DNA of 12,478 nt from assembly GCA_035530955.1 (NCBI GenBank), contig DATKTT010000021.1, positions 1-12,478 on the forward strand, in the 5' to 3' direction. A program made the translations under genes and the position numbers. The notes beneath the pieces were generated by a model. The model searched no databases. It saw only the letters and a program-made list of their open reading frames with translations, and was not told the DNA's origin. Numbering within the stretch: position 1 is the first letter of the stretch; each line of letters starts with the position of its first letter. Origin of the DNA: Williamwhitmania sp035530955 (lineage in GTDB: Bacteria; Bacteroidota; Bacteroidia; Bacteroidales; Williamwhitmaniaceae). Positions 6,399-12,478 of this stretch are shown here, one piece after another.

Positions 6399-8520
6399 AT
6401 TGAGGATATACCACCCGAACGTGGTAAATATTGAGCAATTTTTTCTTAAAAACAGTTTTTATTGTTGTAATATCCTTAAACGTGATATCGGCCTCGGCAA
6501 ACTGATCTTCCTGCTGCTGAAAATTAACGATGGACTCAACCAATTCATCGATGGATTCGGCCGTAACATTACTCAAACTTCGGGAGGCAGCCTCCACCGC
6601 GTCGGCCATCATGAGCACGGCAGTTTCCTTGCTCATTGGACGAGGACCAGGATAGCAAAATGAGTCATCAAGGCCTCCTTCTGGAAACTTACTACGATAC
6701 AACCGGTAGAAATACTGAACCTTGGAGGAGCCATGGTGTGTTCGGATAAAGTCAATGATTTGTTCTGGCAACTTATACTTTCGAGCAATTTGCACACCAT
6801 CGGCCACATGCTTTACTATGATTTTAGCGCTCTCCTCAAATTCTATATTGTGGTGCGGATTAAATTCAGAAACCTGATTCTCAATAAAGTAGATCGGGTT
6901 ATTCAATTTTCCAATGTCGTGATACAGTCCACCAATTTTAACCAGCAAAGGATTTCCGCCAATTTGAAAAACCGCAGCCTCAGCCAACGTGGAAACCTGC
7001 AACGAGTGTTGGAAGGTACCGGGTGCCTCCTCTGCCAACCTGCGCAGCAGCTCCTGGTTATGGTCCGAAAGTTCCATGAGAGTTGTATCTGACAGGAATC
7101 CGAAGACCTTTTCAAACACGTAAACTAGCTGGTAGGTAACCAATATAAGGAACGCATTTCCTAAAAACCAAACATAATCGAACCAGACAATGTTGCTAAA
7201 GTTACCCTCCTTAAGCAGGTTAAGCGCGAAAAAGATTGAAGCATATACCAAAAACACATAACCTGTTGCAACAAAAAGTTTTCCTCTCCTATATGCATTC
7301 GTTAGGCTAAAAATAGCCACCACACCAGCTACAAAGTTTATAAAGATAAATTCAAATGAGTTTGGTGCCTGAAAGCCTACCAGCATTATTGTTATTAAAT
7401 GGATAAAGAGAGCAAGTCGGCTATCATAAAACGTTCGCACGAAAATTGGAACAACCACAAATGGAATCAAGTAGATGCTGACTGTGCTGGTGCTCATAAC
7501 CCATGCCGAGATAGCAACCATGGTTACCACCAGAAGAATTATAAAGAGTATTTTTCTGACGGACTGCAAAATATCACGCCGAAAGTGAAAAAGGAATAGG
7601 TAAAGAATGAGCATACAAATGCCAACCAAAAAAGAATGACCCAAAAGCAATATGTACTCTTGACCTGAAAAGCCCAGCCGCGACTCATACTCATGCTTGA
7701 GAGATTCGAGCACCATGAAGGTATTTGCATCAACAATGTCGCCCTTCGCAACGATTCGTTCCCCTGACTGAACCATCCCGCTGGTTAACGAAACCGATCC
7801 CAGCAACTCCGCTTTAACCTTGGAAGTTTTGTCCTTGTCGAACTTTACATTTGGAACAATTACACGCTCAAGTCCAGCATCACGAGCAAACGCCAATGCC
7901 TGATCCTCTGTTCGGAAAAAAGAGGATGCCAACTTATTCACCAAGTATTCCATGGCCATTTTAGGAGTAAAAAGCTCTCCCGAAATGGTCTCATACGCAA
8001 AATCGTTATGTAAAACAACCACTGGCACATCATTACTGGTACCATCAAAGAACTGATTTGCATCGGATAGGCTAACTACACCCTTGCCATACACAAATCT
8101 AAAACACTCCGTCATAAGATTGCTAACCGATTCTTCCTGCTTCACCATAGAAAGGTTAGGGTTCCTAAGCGTCGAAAAACGAAATGGAAAGTTCTGCTGT
8201 TGCTGCTTTCGAGTAAGGTAATCGGCTACACCCCTACTTGCCTGAGCTACAACGCCATTTACGGTAGTGCTATCAAAGTCGAAGTAAGGTTTGAAAGACT
8301 TCAACACAGCGCTCTTTTCTTCAAGAAGCCGAGCATCGCTTTTATAAATAGGAAAATCGAAAGGAGCAATAAGCGTTTCGTGACTCCATGGTCTACCCTT
8401 TTGAAATTCGAATTTGAACTTCCCTTCATGAGGCAAGATGGAGATTACAGCCACTGTGGCAGCGGCAAAAATAACAACTCGAAGAATTGCTCTCAAATTA
8501 TTTTTAGTAAGCTTTATCAT
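6397..8520 (-). CDS. pgpH: 7TM-HD domain phosphodiesterase, PgpH family
   Basis: Membrane-bound HD-domain phosphodiesterase; characterised PgpH enzymes hydrolyse cyclic di-AMP to pApA. A 707-residue protein from the ATG at 8520 (the frame extends one codon to a TTG at 8523). Order: an N-terminal membrane segment (about 11-29), an extracytoplasmic 7TMR-HDED sensor region (about 45-280), seven closely spaced membrane helices (about 287-485), then the cytosolic HD domain. The metal-binding set is complete: His505 in GTFQHS, His534-Asp535 in HDIGK, His571, His595-His596 in THHG, and Asp640 in MADAVEAASR. The spacing matches what I recall of Listeria PgpH, so it should be catalytically active. It diverges from the NlpC/P60 gene across about 70 bp, an interesting neighbour because cyclic di-AMP is linked to cell-wall homeostasis. 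Substrate is inferred from family. Confidence 0.93.
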   Translation of the reverse strand: MIKLTKNNLRAILRVVIFAAATVAVISILPHEGKFKFEFQKGRPWSHETLIAPFDFPIYKSDARLLEEKSAVLKSFKPYFDFDSTTVNGVVAQASRGVADYLTRKQQQQNFPFRFSTLRNPNLSMVKQEESVSNLMTECFRFVYGKGVVSLSDANQFFDGTSNDVPVVVLHNDFAYETISGELFTPKMAMEYLVNKLASSFFRTEDQALAFARDAGLERVIVPNVKFDKDKTSKVKAELLGSVSLTSGMVQSGERIVAKGDIVDANTFMVLESLKHEYESRLGFSGQEYILLLGHSFLVGICMLILYLFLFHFRRDILQSVRKILFIILLVVTMVAISAWVMSTSTVSIYLIPFVVVPIFVRTFYDSRLALFIHLITIMLVGFQAPNSFEFIFINFVAGVVAIFSLTNAYRRGKLFVATGYVFLVYASIFFALNLLKEGNFSNIVWFDYVWFLGNAFLILVTYQLVYVFEKVFGFLSDTTLMELSDHNQELLRRLAEEAPGTFQHSLQVSTLAEAAVFQIGGNPLLVKIGGLYHDIGKLNNPIYFIENQVSEFNPHHNIEFEESAKIIVKHVADGVQIARKYKLPEQIIDFIRTHHGSSKVQYFYRLYRSKFPEGGLDDSFCYPGPRPMSKETAVLMMADAVEAASRSLSNVTAESIDELVESIVNFQQQEDQFAEADITFKDITTIKTVFKKKLLNIYHVRVVYPQ

Positions 8521-8551
8521 CAAAAACCTTTCCCTTGGTAGTAAAATTCCT

Positions 8552-8559
8552 TAACTTTC
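8552..8559 (+). promoter_or_regulatory. Possible -7 element of the NlpC/P60 gene
   Basis: TAACTTTC differs from TAnnTTTG only in the last base. It would start transcription about 8566, leaving about 28 bases before the ATG at 8594 but only about 7 before the ATG at 8573. No TTG is present at 19 bp upstream, so support is modest. Confidence 0.35.
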
Positions 8560-8569
8560 AAGCATTGAA

Positions 8570-8577
8570 CAAATGTA
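8570..8577 (-). promoter_or_regulatory. -7 promoter element of pgpH
   Basis: On the minus strand TACATTTG (8577-8570) is an exact TAnnTTTG match. Transcription would start near 8563, giving a leader of about 43 bases before the pgpH ATG at 8520. No TTG lies 19 bp upstream. The box overlaps the upstream ATG (8573) of the divergent NlpC/P60 frame. Confidence 0.5.
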
Positions 8578-8593
8578 CAAAAATTACGCTAAC

Positions 8594-9403
8594 ATGGGAA
8601 AGTTCCCGTTTAAATACAACCTGAACAGCAAAAAGGCCATAGCGGTGGAAACCATCGTCCCAATGCGAAGAGAGCCTTCAGAATCCTCAGAAATGGTATC
8701 GCAGCTACTGTGGGGCGAACCGGTTGAGATTTCTGAAACCGCTGAATTGTGGCTGCTGGTTCAGTCAATGGCCGATGGATATCAAGGCTGGGTTAGCAGC
8801 AATATGGTTAAAATACTCTCCGATGCAGAATTTGCCACCATTGCCAATGCCAATCTAATAATTACCTCAATGGCAGACCAATGCCGTATTGGGGAAGCAA
8901 GCATGGAATACACAATGCCACCCGGTGCATTTATTTTCGAAAGGGAGCAAAAGGGAGGCTGCTTTCATCCAACTGCAGGACCCCTAACGTTCAACGACCA
9001 AGCCACTACAGCAAAACCTACAGATATTGTTACCACTGCGATGCATTTTATTAATGCCCCCTATCTATGGGGTGGCAAATCCATCTTTGGACTCGACTGC
9101 TCTGGTTTTACACAAACAATATATCGAATACACGGCATATTTATACCTAGAGATGCATCACAACAAGCATTAACAGGCAAAACTGTCGACTTTATTACGG
9201 AAGTTCAGCCTGGGGATCTTGCATTTTTTGACAACGAGGAAGGGCTTATAACACACGTTGGCCTTATTGCTCCTGAGGGCAAAATCATACATGCATCCGG
9301 TAGGGTAAGAATAGATAGTATTGATCATCAAGGAATTTTCAATACCGAAAAAAGAATTTACACCCATAAGCTGCGTATAATCAAGCGAATTATTTTACCA
9401 TAA
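8594..9403 (+). CDS. SH3-NlpC/P60 cysteine peptidase (C40 family)
   Basis: Predicted gamma-D-glutamyl-L-diamino-acid endopeptidase acting on peptidoglycan peptides. From the ATG at 8594 it has 269 residues. An N-terminal bacterial SH3 domain (about 10-73, with VPMRREPSESSEMVSQLLWGE and the GWV strand) is followed by a second SH3-like stretch and an NlpC/P60 domain (about 140-265). Catalytic residues are Cys169 in GLDCSGFTQ, His221 in THVGLI and His233 in IIHASGR. No signal peptide or lipobox is visible from either start. This resembles Bacillus YkfC-type enzymes, which use the SH3 domain to restrict entry to free muropeptides carrying N-terminal L-Ala, so a role in cytosolic cell-wall peptide recycling is inferred. 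An in-frame ATG at 8573 would add seven residues (MYKNYAN) but overlaps the pgpH promoter; the downstream start is a preference, not proven. Confidence 0.88.
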   Translation: MGKFPFKYNLNSKKAIAVETIVPMRREPSESSEMVSQLLWGEPVEISETAELWLLVQSMADGYQGWVSSNMVKILSDAEFATIANANLIITSMADQCRIGEASMEYTMPPGAFIFEREQKGGCFHPTAGPLTFNDQATTAKPTDIVTTAMHFINAPYLWGGKSIFGLDCSGFTQTIYRIHGIFIPRDASQQALTGKTVDFITEVQPGDLAFFDNEEGLITHVGLIAPEGKIIHASGRVRIDSIDHQGIFNTEKRIYTHKLRIIKRIILP

Positions 9404-9415
9404 AACCGCCAACTT

Positions 9416-9550
9416 ATGATACGCTATCAATTGCTTGGTTTTTTTATTGCCGCCTTGGTTGTCGGCTACCTTATTTATCGCAGACACTTCTATGAAAAGG
9501 ATGATGGGGATCAGCTAGACGAAGAGGAAGATAACGACAAGCAGTCCTAG
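9416..9550 (+). CDS. 44-residue single-helix membrane microprotein
   Basis: A short frame not resembling any family I know. It starts with ATG at 9416 and stops with TAG at 9548-9550. The peptide has a hydrophobic segment LLGFFIAALVVGYLIY (6-21), then a basic stop-transfer patch RRH (22-24), then a strongly acidic tail (DDGDQLDEEEDND, about 29-41). Basic residues just after the helix and few charges before it predict N-out/C-in topology with the acidic tail in the cytoplasm. It begins 12 bases after the NlpC/P60 stop codon and ends just before a hairpin terminator, which fits a two-gene unit. The composition (helix, basic edge, acidic tail) is not what random sequence normally gives, so I think it is translated; no function can be assigned. 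Confidence 0.62.
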   Translation: MIRYQLLGFFIAALVVGYLIYRRHFYEKDDGDQLDEEEDNDKQS

Positions 9551-9570
9551 CCAACCTTGCCCAGCCTCAA

Positions 9571-9600
9571 TAAAGAAAGGCCCAGAAGGCCTTTGCTTTA
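9571..9600. terminator. Bidirectional hairpin terminator between the microprotein gene and cysN
   Basis: AAAGGCC (9576-9582) pairs with GGCCTTT (9588-9594) around CAGAA. An outer stem TAAAG (9571-9575) pairs with CTTTA (9596-9600) with one bulged G at 9595. Convergent genes flank it: the NlpC/microprotein unit ends at 9550 and cysN ends at 9621. There is no long T run on the plus strand, so it may work less strongly than the other two terminators. Confidence 0.7.
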
Positions 9601-9620
9601 ATCTAATAATATATCTTCAA

Positions 9621-10919
9621 TTAGTTAATCATCCCAGCACAAACGGTAGCATTTGTAGCCTCATCAATCAGTATAACGCTACCGGTATTTCGGTTCAGGT
9701 TATAGGAGTCGAAGAAAATGGGCTTTGTAAGCTTAACGCGAAGTAAAGCAATGTCGTTAGGGCCAACCTGCTTATCGTCTAATACCTTTTCCAAGGTATT
9801 AATATTAACCTTGTAGACGATCTCCTTTACAATGCATCGCAGCTCTGATGAGGCATGCCTTAGGATATACTTTCCACCAACTACGACTGGCTGCTCATTT
9901 AACCAGCACGACATTATCTCCAGCTCCTGGCTGCTCCTTGGCTCCTCGCCCTCCTTCACAATTAGGTTGCCTCTGCTAATATCTACATCATCCGTTAAAC
10001 GAAGTGATACGGACATGGGCTGATAGGCTTCTTGCAGCGGTTCACTAGCAAAATCGATGGCAGCAATGGTAGACTTTAACCCAGATGGAAGAACAACCAC
10101 CTTATCGCCTACTCTAAAAGTGCCGCCGGCAATTCGTCCAGCGTAGCTGCGGTAGTCGTGAAATTTATCGCTCTGAGGTCGAATAACATACTGAACGGGG
10201 AATCGTGCAGCATCAGATTTCTCGTGCCGAATAACCTCCACCGTCTCAAGCAATTCCAGCAAAGGCTTTCCTGTAAACCAGGGCATTGCCTCTGATTGCG
10301 TTACCACATTGTCGCCGTTGAGCGCACTTATGGGCATATACCAGGTTTGGCCGAGCCCAACCTGCTTTGCCAACTCTACTAGATTGGTCTTTATGCGGTT
10401 AAAAACCTCCTGACTAAAGTCAACAAGGTCCATCTTATTAATGCAAAAAATCACCTGTGGAATACCCAATAGGGCTGCAATATAGGAGTGCCGTATAGTT
10501 TGCTCTAAAACACCATTCCGTGCGTCAACCAGAATAATAGCTAAGTTGGCGGTGGAGGCACCGGTCACCATATTCCGCGTATATTGAATGTGACCAGGAG
10601 TATCGGCAATAATAAATTTGCGACGAGGAGTTGCAAAGTAACGGTAAGCAACGTCTATGGTAATCCCCTGCTCACGCTCAGCACGTAAACCATCGGTAAG
10701 CAAGGCCAAATCAACGTGCTCGTGTCCCCGCTTTATGCTTGCTTGGTGAATTGCTTCCAGCTGATCTTCAAATATTGCCTTGCTATCGTAAAGTAACCGA
10801 CCAATCAATGTGCTCTTTCCGTCGTCGACGCTACCTGCTGTAGTAAACCGCAGCAGCTCCATATCGAGGTAGCCGCGAGTATTCATGCTTAAATCGTCGC
10901 CGTTATTAAAACTACTCAT
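9621..10919 (-). CDS. cysN: Sulfate adenylyltransferase subunit 1 (GTPase)
   Basis: GTPase subunit of ATP sulfurylase; GTP hydrolysis drives CysD to form adenosine 5'-phosphosulfate (APS) from ATP and sulfate in the cytosol. 432 residues, in the shorter range for CysN and lacking a fused APS kinase. EF-Tu-like motifs are intact: G1 GSVDDGKST at 29-37, an ERE-QGITIDVAYRYF switch I segment near 81-95, G3 DTPGH at 106-110 and G4 NKMD at 161-164. Beta-barrel domains follow from about 215. It is the last gene of cysC-cysD-cysN and starts 8 bases after the cysD stop. In-frame Met12 and Met20 are alternative starts; many homologues begin close to the MNTRGYLDMELLRF segment, so the true start may be at 10886. 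Confidence 0.95.
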   Translation of the reverse strand: MSSFNNGDDLSMNTRGYLDMELLRFTTAGSVDDGKSTLIGRLLYDSKAIFEDQLEAIHQASIKRGHEHVDLALLTDGLRAEREQGITIDVAYRYFATPRRKFIIADTPGHIQYTRNMVTGASTANLAIILVDARNGVLEQTIRHSYIAALLGIPQVIFCINKMDLVDFSQEVFNRIKTNLVELAKQVGLGQTWYMPISALNGDNVVTQSEAMPWFTGKPLLELLETVEVIRHEKSDAARFPVQYVIRPQSDKFHDYRSYAGRIAGGTFRVGDKVVVLPSGLKSTIAAIDFASEPLQEAYQPMSVSLRLTDDVDISRGNLIVKEGEEPRSSQELEIMSCWLNEQPVVVGGKYILRHASSELRCIVKEIVYKVNINTLEKVLDDKQVGPNDIALLRVKLTKPIFFDSYNLNRNTGSVILIDEATNATVCAGMIN

Positions 10920-10927
10920 AGCCTATA

Positions 10928-11833
10928 TTAAAAGTATCCCTCAATTTTCCTATCCTCCATTGCTGCCTCTGAACGCTTATCGTCAGCCCTAGTGCCTCGC
11001 TCGGTTACACGAGTTGCAGCCACCTCTTCAATAATATCCTCAAGACTTTGTGCCACCGATTCAACAGCACCAGTACAGGTCATGTCGCCAATGGTTCGAA
11101 AGCGAACTATCCTCTTTTCCAACTTTTCTGTTGGTTTCATCTGCATAAAGTCCGATTGAGCATATAGTACGCCGTCACGCTCAAAAACTTCTCGCTCATG
11201 CGAAAAGTAAAGCGAAGGTAAGGCTATATTTTCCAGTAGAATGTATTGCCATACATCCATTTCGGTCCAATTGCTAATGGGGAAAACTCTAAAGTGCTCC
11301 CCCATGAGCTTTCTGCCATTGAACAGGTTCCAGAGCTCAGGTCGTTGGTTTTTTGGGTCCCACTGTCCAAATTCGTCTCTATGAGAAAAGAATCGCTCCT
11401 TGGCACGAGCTTTCTCCTCATCGCGACGGCCGCCACCCATGGCGCAATCAACCTTAAGTTCCTCCAACCCGTCGAGCAGAGCAACAGTTTGATTTTTATT
11501 TCTACTTGCATTAATTCCCTTCTCCTCAATGGCGCGTCCACTATTGATAGAATCCTGAACATAGCGCACGAAGATTTTCACTCCAGCCTCTGCAACCAGC
11601 TGATCACGGAAGTCAAGCGTCTCCTGAAAATTGTGTCCCGTATCGATATGCATTAAGGAGAAAGGCACCTTAGCGGGCCAAAAAGCCTTACGTGCCAGAT
11701 GAAACATTACAATGGAATCCTTTCCACCAGAAAAAAGCATGACTGGATTCTCAAACTGCGCCACCACCTCCCGAATCACATAAATGGATTCAGCCTCCAA
11801 CTCGCGCAAATGATTCAATACAATTCTATCCAT
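10928..11833 (-). CDS. cysD: Sulfate adenylyltransferase subunit 2
   Basis: Catalytic subunit of ATP sulfurylase, joining sulfate to ATP to make APS and pyrophosphate; acts as a complex with CysN. 301 residues, the usual length. An adenine nucleotide alpha hydrolase-like fold is marked by the PP-loop SGGKDS at 35-40, followed by HIDTGHNFQETLDFRD, the GGGRRDEEKARAKER segment, and RVFPISNWTEMDVWQYI. The C-terminus ends in the family pattern ERGTRADDKRSEAAMEDRKIEGYF. It lies between cysC (8 bases upstream) and cysN (8 bases downstream), consistent with translational coupling and matched output. The first five codons repeat codons at the end of cysC (MDRI). Confidence 0.96.
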   Translation of the reverse strand: MDRIVLNHLRELEAESIYVIREVVAQFENPVMLFSGGKDSIVMFHLARKAFWPAKVPFSLMHIDTGHNFQETLDFRDQLVAEAGVKIFVRYVQDSINSGRAIEEKGINASRNKNQTVALLDGLEELKVDCAMGGGRRDEEKARAKERFFSHRDEFGQWDPKNQRPELWNLFNGRKLMGEHFRVFPISNWTEMDVWQYILLENIALPSLYFSHEREVFERDGVLYAQSDFMQMKPTEKLEKRIVRFRTIGDMTCTGAVESVAQSLEDIIEEVAATRVTERGTRADDKRSEAAMEDRKIEGYF

Positions 11834-11865
11834 ACTGTAACTTACTTCAACTTAATTCTATCCAT
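11822..11865. repeat. 12-bp direct repeat spanning the cysC-cysD junction
   Basis: AATTCTATCCAT occurs at 11822-11833 and again at 11854-11865. On the coding strand each copy reads ATG GAT AGA ATT (Met-Asp-Arg-Ile): one is near the end of cysC and the other is the start of cysD. Both copies are in the frame of their own gene. It may be a chance match, a small duplication, or a site used in reinitiation. Confidence 0.6.
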
Positions 11866-12447
11866 CATTGCATTCACCAAAATCGAGGCACACTCCTTAA
11901 CTGAATATCCCTCAGTTCTAAGTTCCAAAAATGGATTTAAGGGAGCTTCAAACGGTGCATTAACTCCAGTAAAATGCTCTATTTTCCCTTCTCTTGCCTT
12001 TTTGTAAAGCCCCTTAACATCTCTCTGCTCGCAGGTCTCCATTGAGGTATTAACAAAAACCTCATAAAAGTCCTCCTCACCTATTATCTGTTTAGCCCTT
12101 TCACGCATATTGTCCTCCGGGCTAACAAAGCAACAGATGGTTATAACCCCACAGTGAGCAAAGAGTTTAGCTGCTTCGGCAATACGCCTAATATTTTCTA
12201 ATCTATCTTCGGAAGAAAAGCCAAGGTTGCTGTTTAACCCTGAACGAATATTATCCCCATCCAGAACCTGTGTTAAAAACCCCAGTTGAGTGAGTTCCTG
12301 TTCGGCAGCAATGGCAATGGAAGTTTTCCCACTACCAGAAAGTCCGGTTAGCCAAACCACAACACCTCTCTGCTTCAAGCGATTCTCCTTTACCTCGCGC
12401 TCCAGCATTCCATTAAAAACGGGAAATATATTCTCTACCATCCCCAT
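11842..12447 (-). CDS. cysC: Adenylylsulfate kinase
   Basis: Phosphorylates APS to 3'-phosphoadenosine-5'-phosphosulfate (PAPS), the donor for sulfate reduction or for sulfotransferases. A 201-residue stand-alone enzyme of normal size. Signatures are the P-loop GLSGSGKT at 35-42, DGDNIRSGLNSNLGFS starting at 63, RRIAEAAKLF, the FVSPEDNMRER region carrying the family's Ser-Pro pair, and VNTSMETCEQRDVKGLYKKAREG. The residues after Ser-Pro differ somewhat from the SPxRxxR form of enterobacterial CysC. First gene of cysC-cysD-cysN. Two ATGs are possible, at 12447 (MGMVEN) and 12441 (MVEN). The putative -7 box at 12461-12468 would leave a leader of only about 7 or 13 bases respectively, which slightly favours 12441. 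Confidence 0.95.
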   Translation of the reverse strand: MGMVENIFPVFNGMLEREVKENRLKQRGVVVWLTGLSGSGKTSIAIAAEQELTQLGFLTQVLDGDNIRSGLNSNLGFSSEDRLENIRRIAEAAKLFAHCGVITICCFVSPEDNMRERAKQIIGEEDFYEVFVNTSMETCEQRDVKGLYKKAREGKIEHFTGVNAPFEAPLNPFLELRTEGYSVKECASILVNAMMDRIKLK

Positions 12448-12460
12448 AGACTTTGATGGG

Positions 12461-12468
12461 CAAAGGTA
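12461..12468 (-). promoter_or_regulatory. Probable -7 element of the cysCDN operon
   Basis: On the minus strand TACCTTTG (12468-12461) is an exact TAnnTTTG match, 14 bases before the first possible cysC ATG. The matching -33 element would lie outside the window. The implied leader is very short, so the real promoter may be further upstream. Confidence 0.4.
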
Positions 12469-12478
12469 GCAAAATATG

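Noticed and set aside
6733..7092. 119-codon plus-strand frame antisense to the pgpH HD domain
   Set aside because: The opposite strand encodes the intact metal-binding residues, so this frame is a by-product of that coding sequence.
8573..8593. Upstream ATG as the start of the NlpC/P60 gene
   Set aside because: It adds seven residues without adding a signal peptide and overlaps the pgpH -7 box; kept only as an alternative.
11246..11656. 136-codon plus-strand frame inside cysD
   Set aside because: Antisense to a fully conserved enzyme; the peptide shows no family pattern.
1..12478. Mobile elements, CRISPR arrays, tRNA or rRNA genes
   Set aside because: No transposase or integrase reading frame, no regularly spaced repeats, and no tRNA or rRNA-like sequence was recognised anywhere in the window.

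Overview
The window looks like a chromosomal segment from a member of the Bacteroidota, probably Bacteroidales or a relative. Four lines of evidence support this. Several genes are preceded by the Bacteroidota-type -7 element TAnnTTTG, and the arcC promoter also has a TTG 19 bp upstream. Start codons lack clear Shine-Dalgarno sequences. An ftsK gene is directly followed by a lolA-like gene. Protein-family flavours also fit, including a PgpH-type 7TM-HD phosphodiesterase and a signal-less SH3-NlpC/P60 hydrolase. By eye the G+C is moderate, in the low 40s per cent. There is no sign of phage, insertion sequence, CRISPR, tRNA or rRNA; this is mostly core chromosome.

Layout. The left edge (1-48, minus) holds the first 16 codons of a small RRM-type RNA-binding protein. 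Then comes a minus-strand pair arcC-arcB (carbamate kinase and ornithine carbamoyltransferase, 2161 down to 159). It is read from a promoter carrying an 18-bp perfect palindrome and ends in a strong hairpin terminator. On the plus strand follow a predicted lipoprotein of unknown function (2369-3049), ftsK (3158-5686) and a lolA-like gene (5706-6350). A hairpin terminator is shared with the convergent pgpH (8520 down to 6397), a putative cyclic-di-AMP phosphodiesterase. Diverging from pgpH is an NlpC/P60 cysteine peptidase gene (8594-9403). It is followed 12 bp later by a 44-codon ORF (9416-9550) that encodes a one-helix membrane microprotein. A hairpin at 9571-9600 separates this from the convergent operon cysC-cysD-cysN (12447 down to 9621).

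How the genes work together. ArcB plus ArcC can convert citrulline and phosphate to ornithine, ammonia and CO2 while making ATP (the lower half of the arginine deiminase route); no arginine deiminase gene is visible here. CysD and CysN activate sulfate to APS, and CysC phosphorylates APS to PAPS for sulfate assimilation or sulfation. FtsK handles chromosome segregation at division. LolA, PgpH, the NlpC/P60 enzyme, the lipoprotein and the microprotein all relate to the envelope or its signalling. I see no clearly novel multi-gene system. The items most worth a second look are the microprotein, the palindromic arcC promoter, the truncated RRM gene at the edge, and the tight pgpH / NlpC divergent promoter region.
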